Positions 1-8,819 of a stretch of 62,440 nt of DNA are shown piece by piece. The stretch comes from an uncultured Desulfovibrio sp. (lineage in GTDB: Bacteria > Desulfobacterota > Desulfovibrionia > Desulfovibrionales > Desulfovibrionaceae): positions 1-62,440 of the forward strand of contig NZ_CAJUBO010000015.1 in assembly GCF_910584445.1 (NCBI RefSeq), in the 5' to 3' direction. Every line of letters begins with the position of its first letter. The first letter of the stretch is position 1. The notes below the pieces were generated by a model. It saw only the letters and a program-made list of their open reading frames with translations. It had not been told where the DNA came from and did not search any database. The translations under genes and the position numbers were made by a program.

Positions 1-1139
1 GCTGCGGGCCGGCCGGACGCCGCGGACGGCGCGCCCGTCGTCGCGGGTGCCGGACCGGACCCCTGCCCGGCGGTCCCGCCGGGAACGGCCCGCTGCCGCT
101 GCGGCGCGGGAACGACCGGCTCCGGAGCGCCCGTGGCGTTGTTGCGCGGCATCCCGGCAGCGGGGGCTGCTGTGGCGGCGGCAGCCGGGCTTGCGGCCGG
201 GGCGGCGCCCTGCCCTGAAGCGCGCGGCGCCTGCGCCCGCAGCGGGCGCCCGGGCAGGCCCTCAGGCTCCGGCGGACCCACAAAGACCGGGGGCGGACCC
301 TCGGGTTCCTCCGGCGGCGGCGCAAGACCGCTTGGCTCCAGCAGGAGCACCTCTTCCAGATGCTGAAGATCCACCAGCGGCACGGCGCTGACGGCCATGA
401 ACTGGGTATAGTCCGAAGGGGCCACGCTCACCACGCGGGCCACGGGCAGCCCCTTGGGATATTTGCCGTCCAGGCCGGAAGTGACGAGCACCTCGCCGTT
501 TTTCACGCCCGCGTCGCGCTGGACAAAATTCACTTCCAGCTCACGCCCCATGCCCTTGCCCATGAGGATGCCGGGGGCGCGGCTCTCCTGGCCGAAAACC
601 GCCACGCGGCTGCCGGGGTCCGTGATGAGCAGGGCTGTGGAGGCGTGGGGGCTGGCCTTGAGCACCCGGCCCACCAGGCCAAGATGGGTGACGAGCGGCG
701 TGCCCGGGCGCCCGCCCGTGGCGTAGCCCCTGCTGATGGTGATGCTGTCCAGCACGGCATTGGGACCGAGCCGCCCGGCGAGCACCCGCGCGCCCAGGGG
801 GCGCCAGCTCACGTCCACGGGCAACTGGACAAGCTCGCGCAGGCGCCTGAGTTCGGCGAGGTCCTCGCCGCTGGCAAGCAGCCGGGACTCAAGCTCGTCC
901 ACGCGCGCCTTGAGGCGCAGGTTCTCCTCGCGCACATCCACAAGGGCGAAGTAGCGATCCCAGAAATTGGCGGTCACATCCTGCACGCTGCGTACCGAGC
1001 CGAGCACGGCCCCGCCGACCTCCAGGCCGACGGCGGCGGCGATGTCATCCAGGGCGTGCGTGCGCTGGTTCCAGGAATACATGCCCAGAAAGAGGATGAG
1101 CAGAACGCCCGCAAGAATGAGGATGCGCCGCAGATTCAC
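1..1139 (-). CDS. mreC: Rod shape-determining protein MreC (C-terminus cut by window edge)
   Basis: MreC is the bitopic periplasmic scaffold of the rod-shape elongation complex, working with MreB, MreD, RodA and PBP2. Reading leftwards from a GTG at 1139 the frame begins VNLRRILILAGVLLIL, a short basic end followed by one membrane helix. A coiled-coil stretch follows (VREENLRLKARVDELESRL), then the beta-rich MreC core (ITISRG, TPLVTHLGLVGRV, ALLITDP). No stop occurs before base 1. The last ~110 codons visible are a low-complexity Pro/Ala/Gly tail, common in MreC proteins of this group. A G-rich stretch precedes the GTG. It lies 71 bases downstream of mreB on the same strand, the standard mreB-mreC order, so mreD and mrdA would be expected just outside the window. 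Confidence 0.9.
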   Translation of the reverse strand, partial: MNLRRILILAGVLLILFLGMYSWNQRTHALDDIAAAVGLEVGGAVLGSVRSVQDVTANFWDRYFALVDVREENLRLKARVDELESRLLASGEDLAELRRLRELVQLPVDVSWRPLGARVLAGRLGPNAVLDSITISRGYATGGRPGTPLVTHLGLVGRVLKASPHASTALLITDPGSRVAVFGQESRAPGILMGKGMGRELEVNFVQRDAGVKNGEVLVTSGLDGKYPKGLPVARVVSVAPSDYTQFMAVSAVPLVDLQHLEEVLLLEPSGLAPPPEEPEGPPPVFVGPPEPEGLPGRPLRAQAPRASGQGAAPAASPAAAATAAPAAGMPRNNATGAPEPVVPAPQRQRAVPGGTAGQGSGPAPATTGAPSAASGRPA

Positions 1140-1210
1140 GGAAGCCTACCCCCGGCCGCTGAAGCCCTGCGGCCGGAAGACCGGGGCGCCGTATCCACGT
1201 GCGGGTCCGC

Positions 1211-2251
1211 TCAATCTATGCAGACTTCCTTGAAGATATGGAGATTGTCCAGCGTCTTGCCCGTGCCCACGACCACGGTGGAGAGCGGGTCGTCCACCAC
1301 GGTGATGGGCAGGGAGGTCTCCTCGCGCAGGAGCTGGTCCAGCCCCTTGAGCAGGGCGCCGCCGCCGGTGAGGACGATGCCCCGGTCAACGATGTCGGCG
1401 GCCAGCTCGGGCGGCGTCTGCTCCAGCGCGATACGCACGGCCTGGACGATGCTGTCCACCTGTTCGGAAATGGCCTTGCGTACCTCCTCGGAGGTGATGA
1501 TGATGTTCTGCGGAATGCCGGTGACGAGGTCGCGGCCCTTGACCTCGATCTGCTGTTCCGGGTCCTGCGGATACGCCGAGGCGATCTTGATCTTGATCTC
1601 TTCCGCCGAGGATTCGCCGATGAGCATGTTGTACTTGCGCTTGACGTGGGTCATGATGGCTTCGTCCATCTTGTCGCCGCCCACGCGCACCGAGCGCGAA
1701 TACACGATGCCGGAAAGGGAGATGACCGCCACCTCCGTGGTGCCGCCGCCGATGTCCACCACCATGTTGGAGGTGGGTTCCTGGATGGGCAGGTCCGCGC
1801 CGATGGCCGCGGCCATGGGTTCCTCGATGAGATAGACCTCGCGCGCGCCGGCGGACTGGGCCGATTCCTTGACCGCGCGCTTTTCCACCTGGGTGATGCC
1901 CGTGGGCACGCAGATCATGATCCTCGGCCGCACCATGCGCCGGGAATTGTGCACCTTGGCGATGAAGTGGCGGAGCATGGCCTCCGTGACCTCAAAGTCG
2001 GCGATGACGCCGTCCTTCATGGGACGGATGGCCCAGATATTGCCGGGCGTGCGGCCGAGCATGCGCTTGGCGTCCTGGCCGACGGCAAGCACCATGTTGT
2101 TGCCGCGCGCATCCTTCTTGACGGCCACCACCGAGGGCTCGCGCAGCACGATGCCCTGGCCCTTCACATAGACGCAGGTATTGGCCGTTCCCAGATCAAT
2201 AGCCAGATCGTTGGAAAACAGGCCCAGTACGACATCCAGAACCTTGGACAT
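1211..2251 (-). CDS. mreB: Rod shape-determining actin homologue MreB
   Basis: MreB is the bacterial actin that polymerises on the inner face of the membrane and positions the cell-wall elongation machinery. The 346-residue product has the family length and the actin-fold signatures: the phosphate-1 loop (AIDLGTANTCVYVKG), the phosphate-2 loop (VVDIGGGTTEVAVISL) and the adenosine motif (GIVLTGGGALLKGLD). The start is placed at the ATG giving MSKVLDVVLGLFSND, which matches known MreB N-termini. A further ATG 16 codons upstream would add a tail with no family counterpart. Finding mreB here implies a rod- or vibrio-shaped cell. Confidence 0.97.
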   Translation of the reverse strand: MSKVLDVVLGLFSNDLAIDLGTANTCVYVKGQGIVLREPSVVAVKKDARGNNMVLAVGQDAKRMLGRTPGNIWAIRPMKDGVIADFEVTEAMLRHFIAKVHNSRRMVRPRIMICVPTGITQVEKRAVKESAQSAGAREVYLIEEPMAAAIGADLPIQEPTSNMVVDIGGGTTEVAVISLSGIVYSRSVRVGGDKMDEAIMTHVKRKYNMLIGESSAEEIKIKIASAYPQDPEQQIEVKGRDLVTGIPQNIIITSEEVRKAISEQVDSIVQAVRIALEQTPPELAADIVDRGIVLTGGGALLKGLDQLLREETSLPITVVDDPLSTVVVGTGKTLDNLHIFKEVCID

Positions 2252-2452
2252 GCTTTGTTCGCCTCGTTCTGCCGCTTGCTGCGCATGCGCGGCGCGCATG
2301 CAGAAATATCCCGGAAAACGCTTTCGCGCCGGGCTGAAAAGTGTTCTTCCAAATTTGCCGCGAAGTCAAGCCGCGCGGGGGGAAGTTCAAAATCTTTTCC
2401 CCCGGGCGGTGCGGCCGCCGGAGCGGTTTCGCGATTCCCTTGCGGAAGCGCT
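2252..2452. promoter_or_regulatory. Intergenic region between hydG and mreB
   Basis: About 200 bases between the hydG stop and the mreB start. The half nearer mreB is relatively AT-rich and is the natural place for the mreB promoter. I see no clean sigma70 hexamer pair and no perfect stem-loop with a T-run, so neither a promoter nor a hydG terminator is assigned precisely. Confidence 0.35.
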
Positions 2453-3871
2453 TTAAAACCGGAAGTCGCGCCGGCCCTCGGCAATGGCCGCCAGGTGGCG
2501 CTGCGCGATGGCGCGCACATGGGGGCTTCGCACGTTTTCCAGTTCCCTGCGGATGAGCGCCTCGCCGCGTTCCCGCGTGGCCGGGCTTGCATAATCCTCC
2601 AGATACTCCTTGAGCGTGAGTAGCGCGTTGGGATGGCAGCAGTTCTGGATCTGCCCGCTCTTGCACAGGCTCATGAACCGGTCGCCGGTCCGGCCCTCGC
2701 GGTAGCAGGCGGTGCAGAAACTCGGGATGCAGCCCAGGCCCATGAGCCAGTGCACCACCTCGTCCAGGCTGCGGTTGTCGCTCACGTCGAACTGGCGCGA
2801 GTTCTCCTCCTCGGCTTCCGGCTCGGCATAGCCGCCCACGCTGGTCCGCGAGGCGCCGCTGATCTGCGAGACGCCCAGGCCCAGCACCCGCTCGCGCACG
2901 GCGCGGCTTTCGCGGGTGGAGACGATCATGCCCGTATAGGGCACGGCCAGGCGGATGCAGGCGCAGATGCGGGCAAAGGTGGCGTCGTCGATGCCGTGGG
3001 CGAAATCCGCCGGGTCGATGCCGTCGGCGCGGCGCACGCGCGGCACGCTGATGGTGTGCGGACCCACGCCGTGGACGGCCTCCAGGTGCTCGGCGTGCAT
3101 GAGCAGGGCGGCGAACTCCCGCCGCCAGGCGCCCAGCCCGAACAGCACGCCCAGCCCCACATCGTCGATGCCGCCGTCCATGGCCCTGTCCATGGCCTCG
3201 GTATGCCAGGCGTAGTCATGCTTGGGTCCGGTGGGGTGCAGCGTTTCGTAGGCCGCGCGGTCATAGGTTTCCTGGAACAGGATATAGGTGCCGATCTCCG
3301 CGTCGCGCAGGCGGCGGTAGTCCTCCACCGTTGTGGCGGCGATATTGACGTTGACGCGGCGGATGGACCCGTTGCGGTGGTGGATGCCGTAGATGGTGCG
3401 GATGGACTCGATGATGTAGTCCAGCGGGTTTTCCTTGGGGTGCTCGCCGGACTCCACGGCCAGGCGCTTGTGCCCCATGTCCTGAAGGGCCGTCACCTCG
3501 CGGACGATCTCCTCCTGGCTCAGCTTCTTGCGCGGCATGTGCGTGTTGGCGCGATGGTAGGGGCAGTAGGTGCAGCCGTTGATACAGTGATTGGAGAGAT
3601 AGAGGGGCGCGAACAGCACGATGCGGTTGCCGTAGAAATCGCGCTTGACCTGCGCGGCCAGCTCGAACATGGCCGCCGTGGTTTCCGGGTCGTCCGCGGC
3701 AAGCAGGACGGATGCCTCGCGGTGGCTCAGGCCCTTGCGCTCCGCGGCCTTGGCGAGGATGTCGCGCACGGCCGCCGGGTCGCGGGCGAGCCGGCCGGCT
3801 TCGGCCACGGCGGCGGCCGCTTCTGCCTGGTCGATGAATTCCGCCGCATGGCGGGAGTGCGGATCATACAT
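2453..3871 (-). CDS. hydG: [FeFe]-hydrogenase H-cluster maturase HydG (radical SAM tyrosine lyase)
   Basis: HydG cleaves tyrosine with SAM-derived radicals and supplies the CO and CN ligands of the [FeFe]-hydrogenase H-cluster. The 472-residue product has the radical-SAM CX3CX2C motif at about residues 96-103 (CINGCTYC). It also has the family-specific C-terminal Cys motif binding the auxiliary cluster, with CTAC around residue 390 and a later CC before HPNALLTLKEYLEDY. That second motif separates HydG from ThiH and HydE. The ATG at 3871 begins MYDPHSRHAAEFID. It lies 70 bases downstream of the dual ABC ATPase on the same strand. No hydE or hydF lies nearby, so maturation genes are scattered. 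The client enzyme is probably the hydrogenase at 20435-21640. Confidence 0.95.
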   Translation of the reverse strand: MYDPHSRHAAEFIDQAEAAAAVAEAGRLARDPAAVRDILAKAAERKGLSHREASVLLAADDPETTAAMFELAAQVKRDFYGNRIVLFAPLYLSNHCINGCTYCPYHRANTHMPRKKLSQEEIVREVTALQDMGHKRLAVESGEHPKENPLDYIIESIRTIYGIHHRNGSIRRVNVNIAATTVEDYRRLRDAEIGTYILFQETYDRAAYETLHPTGPKHDYAWHTEAMDRAMDGGIDDVGLGVLFGLGAWRREFAALLMHAEHLEAVHGVGPHTISVPRVRRADGIDPADFAHGIDDATFARICACIRLAVPYTGMIVSTRESRAVRERVLGLGVSQISGASRTSVGGYAEPEAEEENSRQFDVSDNRSLDEVVHWLMGLGCIPSFCTACYREGRTGDRFMSLCKSGQIQNCCHPNALLTLKEYLEDYASPATRERGEALIRRELENVRSPHVRAIAQRHLAAIAEGRRDFRF

Positions 3872-3940
3872 GGCGATACCCTGACGCGCGTCGCCAGGGA
3901 CGCGCGGGCGTTGAGAAGATGCGTGACGCGGGGCGGAGCT

Positions 3941-5428
3941 TCAGGCGGAAATGGTGAGGCGGCCGTCTTCCAGCCGCGCCTCGCGGGAACAGCAGGCCGG
4001 GGCGTCCCCCGCTTCATGGGAAACGAAGACCAGGGCCGGCCCTGCGCCGGACGCCGCCAGGCGTTCCAGCGCTTCAAGATAGCGCGCCCGGCTCTCCGCG
4101 TCCAGACCGGAGCAGGGTTCGTCCAGCAGGAGGACATCAGGACCCCCCATGAGGGCGCGCGCGAGAAAGAGGCGCCTCAGTTCGCCCGTGGACATGCGCC
4201 GGATGGAGGTCGCCGCCAGGCGGACGCCCCGGCCCCCCGGAAAAAAGCTTTCCAGCAGCGCCATGGCCGCCGCGCGCTCCTCCGCGCTGAACTCCCGGTA
4301 GATGCCGATGCTGTTGTCCAGCCCGGAGCAGAGAAGTTCCAGACCGTTCAGGGCATAGCCATAGAGCGCCTGGGAAAGATCCGAGACGAGCCGCACGCCC
4401 CGCCGCGTCTCCTCAAGGGTGGCCGCCTCGCGCCCGAGCGACGGCAGAAAGCGCGTGAGCCTGCCGCCCGCGGCCGCGAACTCGTCCCCGGCCAGCAGCC
4501 GGAGCAGGGTGGACTTGCCCGAGCCATTGGGTCCGGAGATGCGCCAGTGCTCGCCCGGCCGCAGTTGCCAGGTGATGTCGTGGAGCACCTTGCGCCGGTC
4601 GATATAGACGCTGACCCGGGCCAGGTCGAAGATCGGGGGCGCCGCTCCCCCCTCCGTCCCCACCGGAGCGGAGCGGAAGGGATGGCGGGCGTCCAGGGCC
4701 GCGGCCGCGGCCGCGCCGGCGGGCGGCTCCCCGGCAAACAGGCGCCCGTCGCGCATCCACGCGCGTCCGGCGCACCAGTCCGGCACGCTCTCCGGCCGGT
4801 GGGTGGCGAAGATGACCGTGCCCCGCGCGGCATAGGCGGCCAGCACATCGTCAAGACGGCGCCGGTGCCCGGAATCCAGGCCGTCCAGATATTCGTCGAG
4901 CAGGAGCAGGGCCGGGTCGCGCGCCAGGGCGCGGCCCAGGAGCACCAGGCGGAGCTGCCCCTGGGAAAGCTCCGGCAGCCGCCTGGTCAGGAGGGCGACG
5001 CAGCCCAGGCTCCCCGCCGCGGAGCGGGCGCGGGCCTCGGCCTCTTCCGCCGGGGTGCGGGGCGCGACCTCCCGGATGGCGGCCATGAGCGCTTCAAGGG
5101 CCGTCATGTCCGGCGCGCGCCGCTGCCAGCCCTCCTGCACGGCCGGGGAGACCAGGGTGCAGAGGGCGCGCCCGGCAAGGGGCGCGTCTTCCATGCCGTC
5201 CGGTCCCCGCCAGAGGATGCGGCCGGACGCGGGCCAAAGCTCGCCCGCCACAAGGCGGAGCAGGCTGGACTTGCCCGCCCCGTTGGCGCCGAAGAGCGCG
5301 CAGTGCCCCCCCGCCGCCACCTGCCAGTGAATGTCGGTCAGGACCGGGCGCCGCGCCGCGTCGCCGGGCAGAAAGCAGCTCACGCCCTCGATGCCGACGA
5401 GAAGATCCCGGGAGTCCATGCCGTTCAA
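3941..5428 (-). CDS. Tandem ABC ATPase protein, ModF/PhrA-like
   Basis: A 495-residue soluble protein with two complete ABC nucleotide-binding domains and no membrane segment. The first domain has Walker A GANGAGKSS, signature LSQGQLRLVLLGRAL and Walker B LLLLDEYLDGLD. The second has Walker A GPNGSGKSTLL, signature MSTGELRRLFLARAL and Walker B VLLLDEPCSGLD. Length and arrangement match E. coli ModF (PhrA), a protein of unclear role linked to the molybdate locus. No modABC genes are visible here, so a molybdate role is not supported. The start is either the TTG at 5428, overlapping the upstream stop as TTGA with GAG at suitable spacing, or the ATG at 5419 (MDSRDLLVGIEG). Translational coupling to the PHP gene is likely. 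Confidence 0.75.
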   Translation of the reverse strand: MNGMDSRDLLVGIEGVSCFLPGDAARRPVLTDIHWQVAAGGHCALFGANGAGKSSLLRLVAGELWPASGRILWRGPDGMEDAPLAGRALCTLVSPAVQEGWQRRAPDMTALEALMAAIREVAPRTPAEEAEARARSAAGSLGCVALLTRRLPELSQGQLRLVLLGRALARDPALLLLDEYLDGLDSGHRRRLDDVLAAYAARGTVIFATHRPESVPDWCAGRAWMRDGRLFAGEPPAGAAAAAALDARHPFRSAPVGTEGGAAPPIFDLARVSVYIDRRKVLHDITWQLRPGEHWRISGPNGSGKSTLLRLLAGDEFAAAGGRLTRFLPSLGREAATLEETRRGVRLVSDLSQALYGYALNGLELLCSGLDNSIGIYREFSAEERAAAMALLESFFPGGRGVRLAATSIRRMSTGELRRLFLARALMGGPDVLLLDEPCSGLDAESRARYLEALERLAASGAGPALVFVSHEAGDAPACCSREARLEDGRLTISA

Positions 5429-6261
5429 AACGGAAGCTCGCGCCGTCCGCCGCGCTCGAACACCACCTGCCGCGCAAAGCCGAAGCGGCGCGCATAGTCC
5501 GCCAGCCGGTCGAAATCGCGGGCCACGTCCCGGACGCTGTGGGCGTCCGAGGCGAAGGTCACGGGAATGCCCAGTCCGGCGGCCAGCTCCATGATGGGCG
5601 GCGCGGGATAGATCTCGCGGCAGGGCTTGCGCAGGCCCGCCGACGAGATCTCCATAGCCATGCCCGCGTCGCGCAGGGCCACAAGGCAGCGGCGCACGCG
5701 GGCGCGGCTTTCCGGCCGGTCGAGCCAGGCGCGGAAGCGCTCCACGGAAAAGATCTTGATGAGATCGGGATGCGCGGCGATCTGGAAGAGCCGGGAGCCG
5801 AGCATGGACTCCCAGGCCGTGAAGTACGCGTCATACCACGCGTTGCACTCTTCCTGCCCGGCGGCGCGCCACGCCTCGTCGCCGTCGTCGAAGCCCCAGC
5901 GCCCGAGAAAGTGGACGCTGCCGATGAGATAGTCGAACTCCTCGGCGGCGCAGGCCCGGCGGGTGAAGGCCTCCTCGCCCTCCAGCCAGTCCATTTCCAT
6001 GCCAAGCAGGGCGCGGGGCTGCCCCGGGCGCGCCCCGTCCCTGAGTTCCCTGACCTCCCGGAAGTAGTCCGGCAGGGAGGCCGCGAGCCTGTCGCGGTAT
6101 TCATGGCGGTAGGTGAAGCCCTCCGGCCGTGGCGAATGTTCGCTGAAGCCGATGATCTCAAGACCGGCGGCGGCCGCGGCGGCATACATGGCCGCCGGGC
6201 TGTCCGCGCCGTGGGAATAGCGGGTATGGGTATGCAGGTCAGCGCTGATCATGACTGTCAT
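5425..6261 (-). CDS. PHP-domain phosphatase, histidinol-phosphatase (HisK) type
   Basis: A 278-residue PHP-superfamily metal-dependent phosphoesterase. Metal-binding motifs are visible in order: DLHTHTRYSHG near the N-terminus, GFSEHSPRPEG, EMDWLEGEE, GSVHFLGRWGFDD, AAHPDLIKIF and FASDAHS near the end. This order and the length fit the HisJ/HisK family of monofunctional histidinol-phosphate phosphatases, the penultimate step of histidine synthesis. Other PHP phosphatases share the fold, so the substrate is inferred. A second ATG three codons in (MISADLHTH) is an equally plausible start. Its stop overlaps the start of the ABC ATPase gene, so the two are probably co-translated. No other his genes are nearby. 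Confidence 0.8.
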   Translation of the reverse strand: MTVMISADLHTHTRYSHGADSPAAMYAAAAAAGLEIIGFSEHSPRPEGFTYRHEYRDRLAASLPDYFREVRELRDGARPGQPRALLGMEMDWLEGEEAFTRRACAAEEFDYLIGSVHFLGRWGFDDGDEAWRAAGQEECNAWYDAYFTAWESMLGSRLFQIAAHPDLIKIFSVERFRAWLDRPESRARVRRCLVALRDAGMAMEISSAGLRKPCREIYPAPPIMELAAGLGIPVTFASDAHSVRDVARDFDRLADYARRFGFARQVVFERGGRRELPF

Positions 6262-6308
6262 ATGCCCGGCCCGTCGGGACCTCTCCGCCCCCGGGCCGGG
6301 AAGCGGTT

Positions 6309-7724
6309 TCAGGCGCCCAGGCGGCGCACGATCTCCTGCCCGGCCCTGCGGCCCGCGCCCATGGCGAGGATGACCGTGGCCGCGCCGGTGACGATGTCGC
6401 CGCCCGCGAAGACGCCGGGGATGGAGGTCTCGCCGGTCTCGGGATCGGCCTGGATATAGCCGCGCTCCGTGCGGGCCAGGTCGGGCGTGGCGTCCAGCAG
6501 GATGGGGTTGGAGCGCGTGCCCAGGGCCACGATGGCGAGGTCCGTGGCGAGGTCGCGCACCGCGCCTTCCACGGGCACCGGCCTGCGCCGGCCCGAGGCG
6601 TCCGCCTCGCCCAGTTCCATCGTCTGGAGGGTGACGGAGACCAGGCGCGACTGTTCGTCCCCGTTGAAGCGCACCGGCGCGGAAAGCAGGGCGAACTGCA
6701 CGCCCTCCTCCTCCGCGTGTTCGATCTCCTCCCCGCGCGCGGGCATTTCCGCGCGCGTGCGGCGATAGACGACATGCACGCTCTCCGCGCCCATGCGCAG
6801 GGCCGTGCGCGCCGCGTCCATTGCCACGTTGCCCGCGCCGAAGACCGTCACATGCCGGCCGGGGAAGGATGGCGTGTCATATTCCGGGAACCCGTAGGCC
6901 CGGCCGAGATTGATGCGCGTGAGATATTCGTTGGCCGAGAACACGCCCACCAGGTTTTCGCCCGGCACGCCGAGAAAGACCGGCAGGCCCGCGCCCACGC
7001 CGATGAAGACCGCGTCATGGCTCTCGCGCAGTTCGGCCACATCCACGGTGCGGCCGCCCACATGGTTGAGGTGGAAGCTCACCCCAAGCTCGCGCAGGCC
7101 GGCGATCTCGGCCGCCACCACGTCCTTGGGCAGACGGAAGGCCGGGATGCCGTACACGAGGACGCCCCCGGCCTCGTGCAGCGCTTCATAGACGTCCACC
7201 TCAAGCCCGGCGGCGGCGCAGACGCCCGCGCAGGTGAGCGAGGCGGGTCCGGAGCCGATGCAGGCCACCCGGCCGGCGGCGCGGGGACCGGGCGCCGGGG
7301 GGCAGGCGCCGGGGGCCGTCTCGCAGGCGGCCAGATGGCTGTCGGCCACAAAGCGTTCCAGACGGCCGATGGCGACAGGCTGCCCCTTGGCCTTGAGGAT
7401 GCACTTGCCCTCGCACTGGTGCTCCTGCGGGCAGACGCGGCCGCAGACGGCGGGCAGGCTGTTGGCGGCGCGGATGATGCGGTAGGCCTTTTCAAGGTCG
7501 CCGGCCGCCACCTCGCGGATGAAATCGCGGATGGGCACTTCCACGGGGCAGCCCTTCACGCAGGTGGGCCGTTTGCACTGGAGGCAGCGCGCGGCCTCGG
7601 CGGCGGCCATTTCCCCGGTATAGCCCAGAGCCACCTCACGGAAATTGCGCCGACGCTCGGCCGGAGCCTGGCAGGGCATGTCCACGCGCGGGGCCACGTT
7701 TCTGGCGGATGTTTCAGTTGCCAT
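6309..7724 (-). CDS. nfnB: NADH-dependent ferredoxin:NADP+ oxidoreductase large subunit NfnB (GltD-like)
   Basis: The large subunit of the flavin-based electron-bifurcating transhydrogenase NfnAB, which couples ferredoxin and NADH oxidation to NADP+ reduction in the cytoplasm. The N-terminus has the two-cluster [4Fe-4S] domain of glutamate synthase small subunits (CLQCKRPTCVKGCPVEVP and CGRVCPQEHQCEGKC). Two dinucleotide-binding folds follow (CIGSGPASLTCAG and VFGAGNVAMDAART), and a C-terminal FAD motif (GVFAGGDIVTGAATVI). Start MATETSARN at 7724 has a strong AGGAAGGAG ribosome site. It overlaps the end of nfnA by 11 bases, the usual A-then-B order. No large glutamate synthase subunit is present, which favours Nfn over glutamate synthase. 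Confidence 0.88.
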   Translation of the reverse strand: MATETSARNVAPRVDMPCQAPAERRRNFREVALGYTGEMAAAEAARCLQCKRPTCVKGCPVEVPIRDFIREVAAGDLEKAYRIIRAANSLPAVCGRVCPQEHQCEGKCILKAKGQPVAIGRLERFVADSHLAACETAPGACPPAPGPRAAGRVACIGSGPASLTCAGVCAAAGLEVDVYEALHEAGGVLVYGIPAFRLPKDVVAAEIAGLRELGVSFHLNHVGGRTVDVAELRESHDAVFIGVGAGLPVFLGVPGENLVGVFSANEYLTRINLGRAYGFPEYDTPSFPGRHVTVFGAGNVAMDAARTALRMGAESVHVVYRRTRAEMPARGEEIEHAEEEGVQFALLSAPVRFNGDEQSRLVSVTLQTMELGEADASGRRRPVPVEGAVRDLATDLAIVALGTRSNPILLDATPDLARTERGYIQADPETGETSIPGVFAGGDIVTGAATVILAMGAGRRAGQEIVRRLGA

Positions 7725-8556
7725 GGGGCTGCTCCTTCCTGTAGCGGTCAAAGGATGTCGCCTCCTGTTCCCGGAAGGCCGCGAGCCTGCGCCGAAGCTC
7801 GTCGAAATCCACCTGATGGCCGTCGAATTCCGGGCCGTCCACGCAGGCGAACTTCGTCTTGCCGCCCACGGTCACGCGGCAGGCGCCGCACATGCCGATG
7901 CCATCCACCATGATGGGGTTGAGGCTCACCGTCGTGGGCACGCCGAAGGGACGCGTGGCCTTCGACACGGCCGCCATCATGGGCACCGGCCCGACGGCCA
8001 CCACCTCGCCCACGCCGCCGGCGGCAAGGCGCTCCACCAGCGGCTCCGTGACCAGGCCCTTGCGGCCGTAGCTGCCGTCGTCCGTGCAGATGACAAGCTC
8101 GTCCACGAAGCCGGACAGCTCTTTCTCGAAAAGGAGCAACTGCTTTTCGCGCGCGCCGATGATGGCGACCACATGATTGCCCGCGCGCGAGTGCCCCCGG
8201 GCGATGTGGTGCATGGCCGCGATGCCGGTGCCGCCGCCCACGCAGATCACGGTGCCGAGCTTTTCGATGCGCGTGGGCCGCCCGAGCGGGCCGCACACAT
8301 CCGGGATGGCGTCGCCCGCCTCCAGGCTTTCCAGCAGGGCCGTGGACTTGCCGAGCACGAGATAGACGATGGTGATCTCGCCCCGGGCCGCGTCGGCATC
8401 GGCAATGGTCAGGGGAATGCGTTCGCCCGCAGGACTCATGCGGAGCATGACGAAATGGCCCGGTCGGGCCTTGGCCGCGATCTCGGGCGCGTGGAGCACG
8501 AGCTTGCTCGTCTTGCCGGGGATCAGGCGCTCCTTGTGCAGAATGGGCGTGGGCAT
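7714..8556 (-). CDS. nfnA: NADH-dependent ferredoxin:NADP+ oxidoreductase small subunit NfnA
   Basis: The 280-residue small subunit of NfnAB, related to dihydroorotate dehydrogenase electron-transfer subunits. It begins with a flavin-binding barrel (GHFVMLRMS, ERIPLTIADAD), continues with an NAD-binding domain (TVICVGGGTGIAAMHHIA), and ends with the [2Fe-2S] segment (VDGIGMCGACRVTV...KFACVDGPEF). In structurally known Nfn the cluster is held by one Asp and three Cys. An Asp (VDGIG) precedes the three Cys here, consistent with that. It is first in the operon and overlaps nfnB. The pair balances NADH, NADPH and ferredoxin pools, as is common in sulfate reducers. Confidence 0.88.
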   Translation of the reverse strand: MPTPILHKERLIPGKTSKLVLHAPEIAAKARPGHFVMLRMSPAGERIPLTIADADAARGEITIVYLVLGKSTALLESLEAGDAIPDVCGPLGRPTRIEKLGTVICVGGGTGIAAMHHIARGHSRAGNHVVAIIGAREKQLLLFEKELSGFVDELVICTDDGSYGRKGLVTEPLVERLAAGGVGEVVAVGPVPMMAAVSKATRPFGVPTTVSLNPIMVDGIGMCGACRVTVGGKTKFACVDGPEFDGHQVDFDELRRRLAAFREQEATSFDRYRKEQPHGN

Positions 8557-8819
8557 GGCATCTCCTCCCCCTCGGGTGATGGCCGGGCGGGCAACGCGCC
8601 GCGGCCGGGCGCCGGGTCATCCGGCACCTGGCAGCATAGGCGCGAATACCTTGGCTGGCAAGCCTTGAAGGCATCCCGGCATCCATTGCCTCTCCGGGAA
8701 AAATAGGGCATACTTCCTCTCGCCCATCCGGCATCCTTTTTTTTATTGATGCTGTCCGCGCGGAGGCGGTGCTTTCGCGCGCGTGTTTCCCTCTTGCGCC
8801 ATCCAACGAGGAGGATACC
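8557..8819. promoter_or_regulatory. Divergent promoter region between nfnAB and the GAF gene
   Basis: A 263-base spacer between divergently transcribed genes, so it must hold promoters for both. The part at 8690-8750 is distinctly AT-richer than its surroundings and includes a run of nine T. I could not fix a convincing hexamer pair on either strand. The segment just before the GAF gene carries a clear GAGGAGG ribosome site. Confidence 0.5.

Noticed and set aside
360..1835. Long plus-strand open frame opposite mreC and mreB
   Set aside because: It is antisense to two certain genes, has repetitive His/Arg/Asp composition, and arises from GC-rich codon bias.
2421..2458. GAGCGGTTTCG...AAGCGCTTT as a third copy of the dispersed palindrome
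   Set aside because: Only the first nine bases agree with the two real copies; the GAAAGTATCCA centre is missing.
6309..7724. Glutamate synthase small subunit
   Set aside because: The domain pattern fits GltD, but the overlapping partner is the NfnA-type flavin/[2Fe-2S] subunit and no large GltB is present.
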